Shown piece by piece: positions 1-7,480 of a stretch of DNA of 64,000 nucleotides (position 1 is its first letter; every line of letters starts with the position of its first letter). A model generated the notes under the pieces. That model did not search any database, had not been told where the DNA came from, and worked only from the letters and a program-made list of their open reading frames with translations. Source of the stretch: Lachnospiraceae bacterium Marseille-Q4251. Its GTDB lineage: Bacteria > Bacillota > Clostridia > Lachnospirales > Lachnospiraceae. The stretch lies in the NCBI GenBank assembly GCA_018223435.1, contig JAGTTO010000001.1, forward strand, positions 1,550,001 through 1,614,000, in the 5' to 3' direction. The position numbers and the translations under genes are program-made.

Positions 1-206
<206 letters not shown>

Positions 207-369
207 AGTTTGTCCAGGATCAAAATTTAGCTTGGCTAAAATTCTTATCCCGTTAAATTTACTTTGGTTTTGTTCTTTAAGAACTATATTCTTTTGAACT
301 TTCAAGGATATGTCACTGTTCAGTTATCAAGGTTCTTATCTTTTCTGTCGTTGTTTCGACAGCTTTTAG

Positions 370-398
370 ATGATATCACAGAAGTTCGAATCTGTCAA
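370..398 (-). promoter_or_regulatory. rRNA operon promoter
   Basis: On the minus strand a perfect -35 TTGACA (393-398) and a -10 TATCAT (370-375) are separated by 17 bp. It points into the 16S gene about 165 nt downstream. The leader between them (207-369) contains a short hairpin, and about 290-310 a boxA-like CTTGAAAGTT stretch, as expected for an antiterminated rRNA leader. Confidence 0.85.
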
Positions 399-437
399 GA
401 ACTTTTTTAAGTTTTTTGAATCAATTTTCTGTGAAAC

Positions 438-526
438 GGAGAAGAAGGGATTTGAACCCTTGCGCCGCTATTAACGACCTACTCCCTTTCCAGGGGAGCC
501 CCTTCGGCCAGCTTGGGTACTTCTCC
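438..526 (-). tRNA. tRNA-Ser (anticodon GGA)
   Basis: The reverse complement folds as a class II tRNA. The GGAGAAG acceptor strand pairs with CTTCTCC, the anticodon loop reads CTGGAAA, there is a long variable arm, and the T-loop is GTTCAAATC. No CCA is encoded. The anticodon GGA reads serine UCC/UCU codons. It lies just upstream of the rRNA promoter, in the same orientation as the second tRNA-Ser. Confidence 0.95.
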
Positions 527-591
527 AAGTCGCCCTACTTACTAAAAGTAGTGCTTTATCAAATTATCTATCGGAAATTTGTCCGTTGAGC

Positions 592-676
592 GGAGAGGGT
601 GGGATTCGAACCCACGCGCCCTTGCGGACAAACGGTTTTCAAGACCGCCTCGTTATGACCACTTCGATACCTCTCC
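592..676 (-). tRNA. tRNA-Ser (anticodon UGA)
   Basis: The reverse complement gives a class II tRNA with a GGAGAGG/CCTCTCC acceptor stem, anticodon loop CTTGAAA, an extended variable arm and T-loop GTTCGAATC. Anticodon UGA reads serine UCN codons. It is first in a small tRNA-Ser pair, 65 bp before tRNA-Ser(GGA), and is probably co-transcribed from the promoter at 718-746. Confidence 0.95.
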
Positions 677-717
677 AGGTCAGCGCCGTTTGTTGTTTCC
701 TCATCGGCACATTTGGT

Positions 718-746
718 ATGATACCAGCATTTCTTCCGTTTGTCAA
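718..746 (-). promoter_or_regulatory. Promoter of the tRNA-Ser pair
   Basis: Minus-strand TTGACA (741-746), 17 bp, TATCAT (718-723), about 40 bp before tRNA-Ser(UGA). The -35 and -10 hexamers are the same as in the rRNA promoter at 370-398, which suggests matched growth-rate control of both stable-RNA units. Confidence 0.85.
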
Positions 747-792
747 CAGGAAATTTCACTTTTTTTCAAAAAAGTTTTTACAATGGTGAAAA

Positions 793-1479
793 CTACTGTA
801 AAAAGGCTTCTGCTACCAGTAGATCCTCCGGCGTCGTGATCTTGATATTCCGGTAGGAACCCTCCACCAGGCGGACCTTTTTTCCCTCTATACTCTCCAG
901 TACCATGGCGTCATCCGTGACCGCCAACGTCCCATCGGACTCCATGAGTTTCCGGTAAGCTTCCCGGATCAGGGCGCAGTCAAAAACCTGGGGTGTCTGG
1001 ATCATCCATAGCAGATCACGCCGCGGGGTCTCCACTGCTGTCCCATGGCCGTCGCTGAGTTTGATCGTATCCTTTACGGGCATACCTGCCACACAGGCCT
1101 GATAGGTTTCGGCCGCCTCCTTCGTGCGCTCAAGGATTCCCTGATCCACGAAGGGTCTGGCTCCGTCATGGATAAAGACCAGATGGCAGTCCCCGGCCGC
1201 TTTCAGTCCTTCATATACAGAATGATAGCGCTCTTTTCCCCCGGGAACGATCTGTTTCACCTTATCCAGGTTGAATTTTCTGACAATTTCTTCCTGACAG
1301 TAGGAAATCTCCTCTTCTCCCGTCACCAGTATAATCTCATCGATAAAGGGACATTCCTGAAAAGCCTTCAGGGAATAATAGAGGACGGGCTTTCCCTGAA
1401 GGAGCAGATACTGTTTCTGCACGACTGAGTGCATGCGTTTTCCCCGGCCTGCTGCCAGGATGATTCCTACGTTTTTCAT
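793..1479 (-). CDS. ispD: 2-C-methyl-D-erythritol 4-phosphate cytidylyltransferase
   Basis: IspD transfers CMP from CTP to methylerythritol phosphate, the third step of the non-mevalonate isoprenoid pathway, in the cytosol. The 228-residue protein has the usual family length. It opens with the nucleotide-binding motif GIILAAGRGKRM and carries a DGARPF motif near residue 104 and a T-P-Q stretch near 163, all typical of IspD. It follows tsaD by 14 bp in the same direction and is probably the last gene of that operon. No ispF is fused or adjacent. Confidence 0.95.
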   Translation of the reverse strand: MKNVGIILAAGRGKRMHSVVQKQYLLLQGKPVLYYSLKAFQECPFIDEIILVTGEEEISYCQEEIVRKFNLDKVKQIVPGGKERYHSVYEGLKAAGDCHLVFIHDGARPFVDQGILERTKEAAETYQACVAGMPVKDTIKLSDGHGTAVETPRRDLLWMIQTPQVFDCALIREAYRKLMESDGTLAVTDDAMVLESIEGKKVRLVEGSYRNIKITTPEDLLVAEAFLQ

Positions 1480-1493
1480 AAGGCTTCTCCTTT

Positions 1494-2522
1494 TTAACGC
1501 TCTCCGAGCTTTAAGTTCGGGACTGCGTTTAAATCCCAGCCGCTTCTGGTGCCGGCCAGGTATTCATAGTAAGCGGCGGCTCCGATCATGGCCGCATTGT
1601 CCGTACAGAGAATGGGTGAGGGATGATAGAAGGCCACCCCGCGCTTTTTGCAAGCTTCTTCCATAGCGGAACGGAGGGCAGAGTTGGAGGCCACGCCGCC
1701 TGCAATGGCGAATTTCTTGAAGCCGTACTCTTCCACCGCATGCATGGCATGCTCCACCAGCACATCGACGACCGCTTTCTGGAAGGAAGCCGCCACGTCT
1801 GCCTGGACAATGGGAATATTTTTCATTTTGCAGCCGTTGAGATAGTTCAAAACGGCGGACTTCAGGCCGCTGAAGCTGAAATCATAGGCAGAATCTGCCA
1901 CTTTTGCCCGGGGAAAAGCGATGGCGTTGGGATTTCCCTCTTTAGAAACCTTATCAATCTTCGGGCCGCCGGGATAGCCGAGACCGATGGCCCGGGCCAC
2001 CTTGTCGAAGGCCTCTCCTGCCGCGTCGTCTCTGGTCCGGCCGACGATCTCATATTTGCCGTAATCCTTTACGATAACCAGATGCGTATGACCACCAGAC
2101 ACCACCAGGCAGGCAAAGGGCGGTTCGAGGTCTTTGTTTTCTATATAATTGGCTGAAATGTGGCCTTCGATGTGATGGACGCCGATTAAAGGCAGATTTT
2201 TTGCATAGGCGATGGCTTTTGCCTCGGAAACGCCCACTAAAAGAGCGCCCACAAGGCCCGGACCATAGGTGACGCCAATGGCGTCGATATCATCCAGGGT
2301 CATATGAGCCTCCGCAAGGGCCTCCTCGATGACCACATTGATTTTTTCGATATGTTTTCTGGAAGCGATCTCCGGAACCACGCCGCCGTATAGCGTATGG
2401 AGAGCAATCTGAGATGAGATCACATTGGACAGAACTTCCCTGCCGTTTCTGACTACGGACGCAGCCGTCTCATCACAGGAACTCTCGATTCCGAGAATCA
2501 CGATATCCTTTTTTTCTTCCAC
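1494..2522 (-). CDS. tsaD: tRNA N6-adenosine threonylcarbamoyltransferase TsaD
   Basis: TsaD (Kae1/YgjD family) transfers the threonylcarbamoyl group to A37 of ANN-decoding tRNAs, giving t6A. It works with TsaB and TsaE, both encoded a little upstream. The 342 residues include the N-terminal ASKHA motif GIESSCDET, the metal-binding HHIEGH about residues 110-115, and VSGGHTHL. A glycine-rich AGGVASN segment near residue 275 completes the fold. It starts 4 bp after the rnz stop, so the two are translationally close. Confidence 0.96.
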   Translation of the reverse strand: MEEKKDIVILGIESSCDETAASVVRNGREVLSNVISSQIALHTLYGGVVPEIASRKHIEKINVVIEEALAEAHMTLDDIDAIGVTYGPGLVGALLVGVSEAKAIAYAKNLPLIGVHHIEGHISANYIENKDLEPPFACLVVSGGHTHLVIVKDYGKYEIVGRTRDDAAGEAFDKVARAIGLGYPGGPKIDKVSKEGNPNAIAFPRAKVADSAYDFSFSGLKSAVLNYLNGCKMKNIPIVQADVAASFQKAVVDVLVEHAMHAVEEYGFKKFAIAGGVASNSALRSAMEEACKKRGVAFYHPSPILCTDNAAMIGAAAYYEYLAGTRSGWDLNAVPNLKLGER

Positions 2523-2525
2523 GTT

Positions 2526-3437
2526 TTAATCCTCCTCAAAAGTAAGGTCCACGGATTTTCCGTCTTTTCCCGGCCAGGCGTTGGGGAAAATATTCCGTAC
2601 GCTGTCCATAAATTCTTCCGGCCGCGTAAGAGAGGGGCTGTAATGGGTCAGCCAGAGCTCTTTCACCTCGGCCTCCTTCGCCAGACGGCCCGCTTCTTTG
2701 AATGTCATATGTTTGTACTCGACGGCCTTTTTCTCCTTATCGGGCTCTCCGTACATGCCCTCACAGATGAAAAGGTCGGAGCCGGCCGCATTTTCCACGA
2801 TGGATTTCGTGGGCCTCGTGTCCGTGGTATAAGTAAGTTTCAGCCCTCTTCTCGCAGGGCCGAGCACCATATCCGGCGTGTAAATTTTCCCTTCAAATTC
2901 CATGGTCTGGCCCTTCTGGAGCGGATTCCAGAGCTTCAGGGGGATTCCCTGCTTTTTCGCTCTCGTCGCGTCAAAACGGCCTGCCCGGTCGATCTCGATC
3001 GTATAGCCGTAGCAGAGCACATTATGATTGACCCGAAAGGCCTTCAGACGATAACCGTCCATCTCAAAGGTTTCCTCCGGACCGTGGATCTCTTTATAAC
3101 GAATCTCAAAGGGCAGCTCCGGTGCGATGACGCGGAGGGCCGTTACCACCCGCTCCAGCCCTTTGGGACCGATGAGGGTCAGGGGCTCCTGGCGGTCTGC
3201 ATTTCCCATGGTCAGAAGAAGCCCGGGCAGGCCGCTGATGTGGTCCCCGTGGTAATGGGTAAAACAGATCACATCAATGGGCTTGAAGCTCCATCCTTTT
3301 TCCTTGATGGCAATCTGTGTGCCTTCTCCGCAGTCGATCAGCACACTGCTGCCATTATATCTCAGCATCAGGGCGGTGAGCCACCGATAGGGAAGAGGCA
3401 TCATTCCGCCGCTTCCCAGTAAACATACATCAAGCAT
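2526..3437 (-). CDS. rnz: Ribonuclease Z
   Basis: RNase Z is the tRNA 3'-endonuclease that trims precursors lacking an encoded CCA. The 303-residue metallo-beta-lactamase protein has the zinc motif THYHGDH near residues 61-67, the family N-terminus LLGSGGMMP, and late His residues (KHMTF, LTHYSPS) that finish the di-zinc site. Both tRNA genes nearby lack an encoded CCA, which fits the need for this enzyme. It sits between a small zinc-ribbon gene and tsaD. Confidence 0.94.
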   Translation of the reverse strand: MLDVCLLGSGGMMPLPYRWLTALMLRYNGSSVLIDCGEGTQIAIKEKGWSFKPIDVICFTHYHGDHISGLPGLLLTMGNADRQEPLTLIGPKGLERVVTALRVIAPELPFEIRYKEIHGPEETFEMDGYRLKAFRVNHNVLCYGYTIEIDRAGRFDATRAKKQGIPLKLWNPLQKGQTMEFEGKIYTPDMVLGPARRGLKLTYTTDTRPTKSIVENAAGSDLFICEGMYGEPDKEKKAVEYKHMTFKEAGRLAKEAEVKELWLTHYSPSLTRPEEFMDSVRNIFPNAWPGKDGKSVDLTFEED

Positions 3438-3462
3438 TTATTTATACTCTCCTCATTTTCTG

Positions 3463-3687
3463 TCAGAGCAGGGTTGTCTGCTCCTTTTTCTCCGGAGGGA
3501 TCTTAAACTCCTGCACCAGCAGGTCGTAACAGGACTCACAGAGGTCAAAGCTGTGGATTTCTCCGTCTTTTCCAGAAAAATAGCCCCAGCTTTTCTCAAT
3601 ATGAAGCCCCTCCTCCCCGGGAAGCAGATCCGTTCCTTCCAGTCGTCTGCCGCAGCGGTTACAGTAGATTACATGTCCTTTTTTCAT
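3463..3687 (-). CDS. Small zinc-ribbon protein, function unknown
   Basis: This 74-residue protein has two Cys pairs, CNRCG near residue 9 and CESCY near residue 50, as expected for a small treble-clef or ribbon zinc fold. The acidic Ser/Gly middle and Lys/Glu-rich tail suggest a soluble protein. A good ribosome binding site lies just upstream. It is first in the rnz-tsaD-ispD unit, directly downstream of a MITE-like element. I do not recognise a named family, so no function is proposed. Confidence 0.75.
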   Translation of the reverse strand: MKKGHVIYCNRCGRRLEGTDLLPGEEGLHIEKSWGYFSGKDGEIHSFDLCESCYDLLVQEFKIPPEKKEQTTLL

Positions 3688-3706
3688 CGGTATCCTCCCT
3701 TTCGTC

Positions 3707-3869
3707 TAGTACAGTGAAAATTAAGTATCTGCTATATTGGCGCAGGATGATTTCTTCATATGCAAGGCGGAGGAATGAGGCGTAGCGGTGGCTACGTCGA
3801 TTGACGACAACGCAGCAGATGAAAAATCAGACAAGTCAATATGGCGGTTACTTAATATTCACTGTACTA
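3707..3869. repeat. MITE-like element with terminal inverted repeats
   Basis: The ends read TAGTACAGTGAAAATTAAGTA (3707-3727) and its near-perfect inverse (3849-3869), and weaker pairing continues inward for about 37 nt in total. The 163-bp body has no open reading frame of note and can form an internal hairpin around GGCTACGTCGATTGACGAC. It lies intergenically between rimI and the small zinc-ribbon gene. The outermost TA could be a target duplication. It resembles non-autonomous miniature elements, but no transposase is nearby. Confidence 0.75.
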
Positions 3870-3912
3870 ATGCCCTATTATAGCAGAGAGACCGGCTGCG
3901 TACAGTGGAAAT

Positions 3913-4359
3913 TCAATCCAGCGCCTCATGGCGCCACATGATCATGGCATCCTCTTTGGGATAATCATAAAAATTTTTGCGAATGCCCGCCGAGGTAAAG
4001 CCTAATTTTTCGTAAAGATGGATGGCAGGCGCGTTGCTCACCCGGACTTCCAGCGTAAAATGAGCGACGCCTCTGTTTTTTCCTTCTTTTAAAAGTTCCG
4101 TCAGCATGGCCCGGGCCACGCCTCTGCCCCGCTCGCTCTCCCGGACTGCCACGTTCGTGATATCCGCCTCATCAAAAGACTGATAAAAGCCGCAATAACC
4201 CAGGATTTTCTCTTTTTCCGCTGCCACCAGATAGAAGGCCGCCTTCTGGTGAAGGGCATCAAGGAAGCCCTTTTCGCTCCAGGGCTGAGAAAAAATAGAG
4301 GCCTCGATGGCCGCCACCTGGGGCAGGTCTTTTTCTTTCATGGGGTGAAGAGTCAGCAT
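3913..4359 (-). CDS. rimI: Ribosomal protein S18-alanine N-acetyltransferase (RimI-type GNAT)
   Basis: A 148-residue GNAT acetyltransferase. The acetyl-CoA loop appears as RESERGRGVARAMLTELL (about residues 73-90), with the later motif NAPAIHLYEKLGF (about 109-121) that is typical of RimI. The start codon overlaps the end of tsaB by 7 nt, an arrangement common for tsaB-rimI pairs. Substrate assignment to the S18 N-terminus rests on that context; other GNAT substrates remain possible. Confidence 0.88.
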   Translation of the reverse strand: MLTLHPMKEKDLPQVAAIEASIFSQPWSEKGFLDALHQKAAFYLVAAEKEKILGYCGFYQSFDEADITNVAVRESERGRGVARAMLTELLKEGKNRGVAHFTLEVRVSNAPAIHLYEKLGFTSAGIRKNFYDYPKEDAMIMWRHEALD

Positions 4360-5078
4360 GTCTTTTGCTCCGCTGCCTGTTTTTCCGCTTCCGCCCGCTC
4401 CCGTTCTGCCTGGGAAAGCCTTAAGTAATCCGGCTGATGGTCTCTGGCATGCTCGATCTTTCCTTCCCGGAAATAAATCTCGCCTAAAGCTGCCACAGCT
4501 GCCGCCCGCTGTTTATTCAGGTGGGCCGGAACATAGTGGTAGGGCACTTTCATTTTTTCATCGATGAGCGTCTGGTAAACCGGCACGCCGTCTCCCAGGA
4601 AAAGAACCTCCCGGCCCATCCCGTTCAGCAGGTCCGTAAGCTCCTTCACAGAAATGGCCATCTGGGGCTTTAAGACTTTGAGGGTCCGATCATCGAAAGC
4701 GTAAACGCCGGTGTAAACCTGGCTTCGTCTGGCATCCATGATGGGGCAGACCAGCTTGTCCGTACCGTAAAGGTTGTAGGCCAGAGCATCCACGGTTGGA
4801 ACCGCAATCAGGGGCTTATCGAGGGCAAGGCCCAGGCCTTTTGCCGTAGCTGAACCGATCCGAAGGCCCGTAAAGGAACCCGGTCCTGCCGCCACCGCAA
4901 TCGCGTCGATAGTGGAGAGATCCAGGTCTATCATTTTTCCAATCTCATCCAGCATCGGAAGCAGGGTCTGAGAATGGGTTTTCTTATAATTCACAGTATA
5001 TTCCGCCAGCAGTTTTTCGTCCTCGACGACTGCCACGGAGGCCACAAGGCCGGAACTGTCAAGAGCTAAAATCTTCAT
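4353..5078 (-). CDS. tsaB: tRNA threonylcarbamoyladenosine biosynthesis protein TsaB
   Basis: TsaB is the catalytically inactive TsaD paralogue that scaffolds the t6A transferase complex. The 241 residues begin with the ASKHA strand ILALDSSG and contain the family hallmark AVAAGPGSFTGLRIG (about residues 62-76). The C-terminus is Glu/Ala/Lys-rich. It follows tsaE by 41 bp and overlaps rimI by 7 nt, giving the order tsaE-tsaB-rimI. Confidence 0.94.
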   Translation of the reverse strand: MKILALDSSGLVASVAVVEDEKLLAEYTVNYKKTHSQTLLPMLDEIGKMIDLDLSTIDAIAVAAGPGSFTGLRIGSATAKGLGLALDKPLIAVPTVDALAYNLYGTDKLVCPIMDARRSQVYTGVYAFDDRTLKVLKPQMAISVKELTDLLNGMGREVLFLGDGVPVYQTLIDEKMKVPYHYVPAHLNKQRAAAVAALGEIYFREGKIEHARDHQPDYLRLSQAERERAEAEKQAAEQKTC

Positions 5079-5119
5079 GAAAAGTTTCCTCTTTCTATCT
5101 AAAAATCACAAAAATTATA

Positions 5120-5563
5120 CTACAGAGTACCGGTTTCAGGCAAGCCTTCGAGGGTGATTTTTCTGTAGTCAAAGCCCTGCTCCAGGTCTTTTTCGATGGT
5201 CACAACGATGACGTTTTCCGGCAGGATCTCTTCGATCAGCTCCGCCCACTCAATGAGGCAGACGCCCTCGCCGTAAAAGCAGTCCTCATAACCGATCTCG
5301 TCCATCTCCTCCACATCGCCGATGCGGTACACATCAAAATGATAAAATGGCATGCGGCCTTCCTCATAGACCTGAAGGATCGTGAAGGTTGGGCTGTTTA
5401 CCGGCTCTGTGATGCCAAGTCCGGAGGCAAAGCCCTGGGTAAAAACGGTTTTTCCCGTGCCGAGGTCGCCGTTCAGCGTATAAATCTGTCCCGGCTTCGC
5501 CTCTCGGCCCAGTTTTTCACCGAGGGCAAAGGTTTCTTCGGGACTTCTTGTCTCAATCACCAT
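5120..5563 (-). CDS. tsaE: tRNA threonylcarbamoyladenosine biosynthesis ATPase TsaE
   Basis: TsaE is the P-loop ATPase that resets the TsaBD complex in t6A synthesis. The 147-residue protein has Walker A GDLGTGKT (about residues 33-40), the family segment VNSPTFTI (about 56-63), and the late motif CLIEWAE. It is first in the tsaE-tsaB-rimI run and lies downstream of the Nudix terminator, so its promoter should be in 5564-5645. Confidence 0.95.
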   Translation of the reverse strand: MVIETRSPEETFALGEKLGREAKPGQIYTLNGDLGTGKTVFTQGFASGLGITEPVNSPTFTILQVYEEGRMPFYHFDVYRIGDVEEMDEIGYEDCFYGEGVCLIEWAELIEEILPENVIVVTIEKDLEQGFDYRKITLEGLPETGTL

Positions 5564-5645
5564 ATATTTTCACCTTTCTTGGGATTTCTCCTAATTGATA
5601 CGGTTAAAGAATACCCCATCTGAACTTTCTTTGTCAACCGCACCC

Positions 5646-5675
5646 ATAAAAAAAGAACCCTGCAAGCAGGATTCT
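5646..5675 (-). terminator. Rho-independent terminator of the ribU-Nudix operon
   Basis: A minus-strand hairpin (GAATCCTGC pairing with GCAGGGTTC, 5655-5674) is followed by seven T residues. It sits right after the Nudix stop codon and separates that operon from tsaE. Confidence 0.88.
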
Positions 5676-5680
5676 TTTTC

Positions 5681-6283
5681 TCATTTCAGGAACGCAAAGG
5701 GATCTTCATCCGCCACAAAATGCATGAGCATGTAGGCGCACATGATGGCCACCCGCTCTTCTTTCAGGATGCGTTTCGCCTCTTCCCTGTCAACGAGAAG
5801 GGCTTCAATGTCCTCGGTGTCTTCCTCTCCCTCGCTGGTTAAATTTCCGCTCACATAGCCGAAAACCGTGGCGCAGCACTCATCCGTCATTCCGACGGTC
5901 GTAAAGAAGGGGCGTTCGTAGCCATTTTCGAGGGTAAGGGGACTAAGTGTAAGGCCCGTCTCCTCTTTTACCTCCCGGGCTGCAGCCTGGCGGAAATTTT
6001 CCCCGGGATCCACAAGGCCTGCCGGAAACTCGTATATGTACTCATCCAGACTGTAGCGGTACTGGCGCACCAGAAGGACTTTGTCTTTTTCTGGCGTAAG
6101 GCCGTAGATGATGACGCCGTCCGGCTTCTCATTGTGGGTGGAGAGCTTTAAATCTTCGGCGGTCTTTGCCCTAGAAGCCACATAATAATGTTTATCATGA
6201 CCCACCCGGTCTTTCGTCTCCAGCTCGTAGAGATTAACGTATGGATTTTCTGTTTTTCTTGTCGCCTGTTTGATTTCCGGCAT
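5681..6283 (-). CDS. Nudix hydrolase, ADP-ribose pyrophosphatase type
   Basis: A 200-residue Nudix enzyme. The box GLVDPGENFRQ...REVKEETG (about residues 89-110) matches the G-x5-E-x7-REuxEE pattern. The preceding YRYSLDEYIYEFPAG is typical of ADP-ribose pyrophosphatases (YffH/NudF group). It begins 10 bp after ribU and shares its FMN-riboswitch-controlled transcript, so a dinucleotide such as FAD is a conceivable substrate. That last point is inferred from context only. Confidence 0.88.
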   Translation of the reverse strand: MPEIKQATRKTENPYVNLYELETKDRVGHDKHYYVASRAKTAEDLKLSTHNEKPDGVIIYGLTPEKDKVLLVRQYRYSLDEYIYEFPAGLVDPGENFRQAAAREVKEETGLTLSPLTLENGYERPFFTTVGMTDECCATVFGYVSGNLTSEGEEDTEDIEALLVDREEAKRILKEERVAIMCAYMLMHFVADEDPFAFLK

Positions 6284-6293
6284 GTTCTCTCCT

Positions 6294-6920
6294 TTATGCG
6301 TTGTGGATCAGTACCCGGCTCACATGCTTGTAGAGAAGGAAAGTCACCAGGGATACGATCACGCCTTTTACGAGGTTGAAGGGTACAACGGACAGAAGCA
6401 CGAAGCTCTGAACGCTTGTGATGTTTTTATTGACGGCAGTTCCCATTCCGATGATGGCATCCATTCCTCCGAAGAGAGCCGCATAGGCGGGAAGAAGAAC
6501 GAAAGCATTTAAAAGGCCGCCGATGGCTGCCATAACCAGGGTTCCTGCTGCCATTCCGAGGACTGCATTTTTTCTGGTCTTGTGATAACGATAGATCAGG
6601 CCTGCGGGAAGCACCATGGAACAGCCGATGGCAAAATTGGCCAGCTCGCCAACGCCTGCGGTCACGGTTCCGCTGATGATGAAGTTTAAGAGGATCTTCA
6701 TGGCTTCAATGATGATGCCCGCTGCCGGTCCCATCGCAAAACAGCCGATGAGAATGGGCACCTCGCTTAAGTCGATCTTGTAGAAGGACGGAGCAAAGGG
6801 AAGGGGGAAATCAAAAAGCATCAGGACCTCCGCCACGGCTGTGAGCATGGCGATCTGGACCATCATCCGGGTTTTCGTGGTAGTGTTTGCAGGTGTTTTT
6901 GCTGCTGTGTTGGAACTCAT
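6294..6920 (-). CDS. ribU: Riboflavin ECF transporter S component RibU
   Basis: RibU is the membrane substrate-binding subunit that uses the shared ECF energising module to import riboflavin. The 208-residue protein has about five or six hydrophobic segments and the family-like stretch DFPLPFAPSFYKIDLSEVP (about residues 42-60). Its position 144 bp downstream of an FMN riboswitch makes the riboflavin assignment strong. The EcfA/EcfT genes are not in the window. The N-terminus is Thr/Ala-rich and cytosolic. Confidence 0.93.
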   Translation of the reverse strand: MSSNTAAKTPANTTTKTRMMVQIAMLTAVAEVLMLFDFPLPFAPSFYKIDLSEVPILIGCFAMGPAAGIIIEAMKILLNFIISGTVTAGVGELANFAIGCSMVLPAGLIYRYHKTRKNAVLGMAAGTLVMAAIGGLLNAFVLLPAYAALFGGMDAIIGMGTAVNKNITSVQSFVLLSVVPFNLVKGVIVSLVTFLLYKHVSRVLIHNA

Positions 6921-6996
6921 TTCATTGTCTCCTTTTCTCTTTCGGGCGAACCCGTATTTCAGAAAAGAGAGTCTCCGCTATCGCTGCAGGCTCGCT

Positions 6997-7032
6997 GAAA
7001 AAAAGAAACCGGGTATCATAAAGATACCCGGG
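6997..7032 (-). terminator. Riboswitch-associated terminator hairpin
   Basis: The minus strand reads CCGGGTATC, a short loop, GATACCCGG, then a T-rich tail (TTTCTTTTTTT). It lies 32 bp below the FMN aptamer and about 77 bp before the ribU start, as expected for an expression platform that terminates when FMN is bound. Confidence 0.85.
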
Positions 7033-7063
7033 ACTCATACACATACAGCAACTTCTGCAGCAT

Positions 7064-7172
7064 TCTTCTCTCATCCAGACTGTACTGTCGGTTTTGGAAT
7101 CGCACCAAATCAGCCGCTCATCGCGGGTCGCGGACTTTACCGCCGGTGAGGAATTGCACCTCGCCCCGAAGA
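7064..7172 (-). promoter_or_regulatory. FMN riboswitch (RFN element)
   Basis: The reverse complement has the RFN hallmarks in order: the TCTTCGGGG 5' strand, CACCGGCGGT, AGTCCGCGACCC, GTGCGATTCC, CCGACAGTACAGTCTGGATG, and the closing GAGAGAAGA. The ends pair as P1. The element controls ribU and, on the same transcript, a Nudix hydrolase. Confidence 0.96.
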
Positions 7173-7193
7173 ATCTTTTTTCTGTTCGGGACT

Positions 7194-7222
7194 ATTATAT
7201 ACCTGCTCTTTTCAGATTTCAA
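7194..7222 (-). promoter_or_regulatory. Promoter of the FMN-riboswitch operon
   Basis: Minus-strand TTGAAA (7217-7222), 17 bp, TATAAT (7194-7199). The start of transcription would fall about 15 nt before the aptamer. Confidence 0.88.
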
Positions 7223-7480
7223 GCTTTTTCCCGAAAAAATACTCTTCCAGAAGACAGTACCCCACCGAGCCCTCTTTGTTGATATGTACTTTGCTGATCT
7301 CACTGCTGTTTCCGATGAAATATCCGTCCCAGCCTTCCGGAAGAGATTCAATACTCAGCGCAGCATCGAACCTGCTCCAAAGGCTACCGCCAGAAACATC
7401 TGTGACCTTTTTGGGGTCGTTCTGTGTTTCAAGAATAAAAAATGAAGGAACTTTCTTAATAAAGCATAAAATATTTGCGT
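7212..7480 (-). pseudogene. Open-frame remnant downstream of lon
   Basis: In one minus-strand frame an uninterrupted reading of about 85 codons runs from the lon stop to a TGA at 7212-7214. The composition is protein-like (it includes LPEGWDGYFIGN and VGYCLLEEYFFG). No ATG or GTG precedes most of it, and the frame simply opens into the end of lon. It is best read as the 3' remnant of a lost gene whose family I do not recognise; a chance open frame is possible. The operon promoter at 7194-7222 overlaps its end. Confidence 0.35.
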
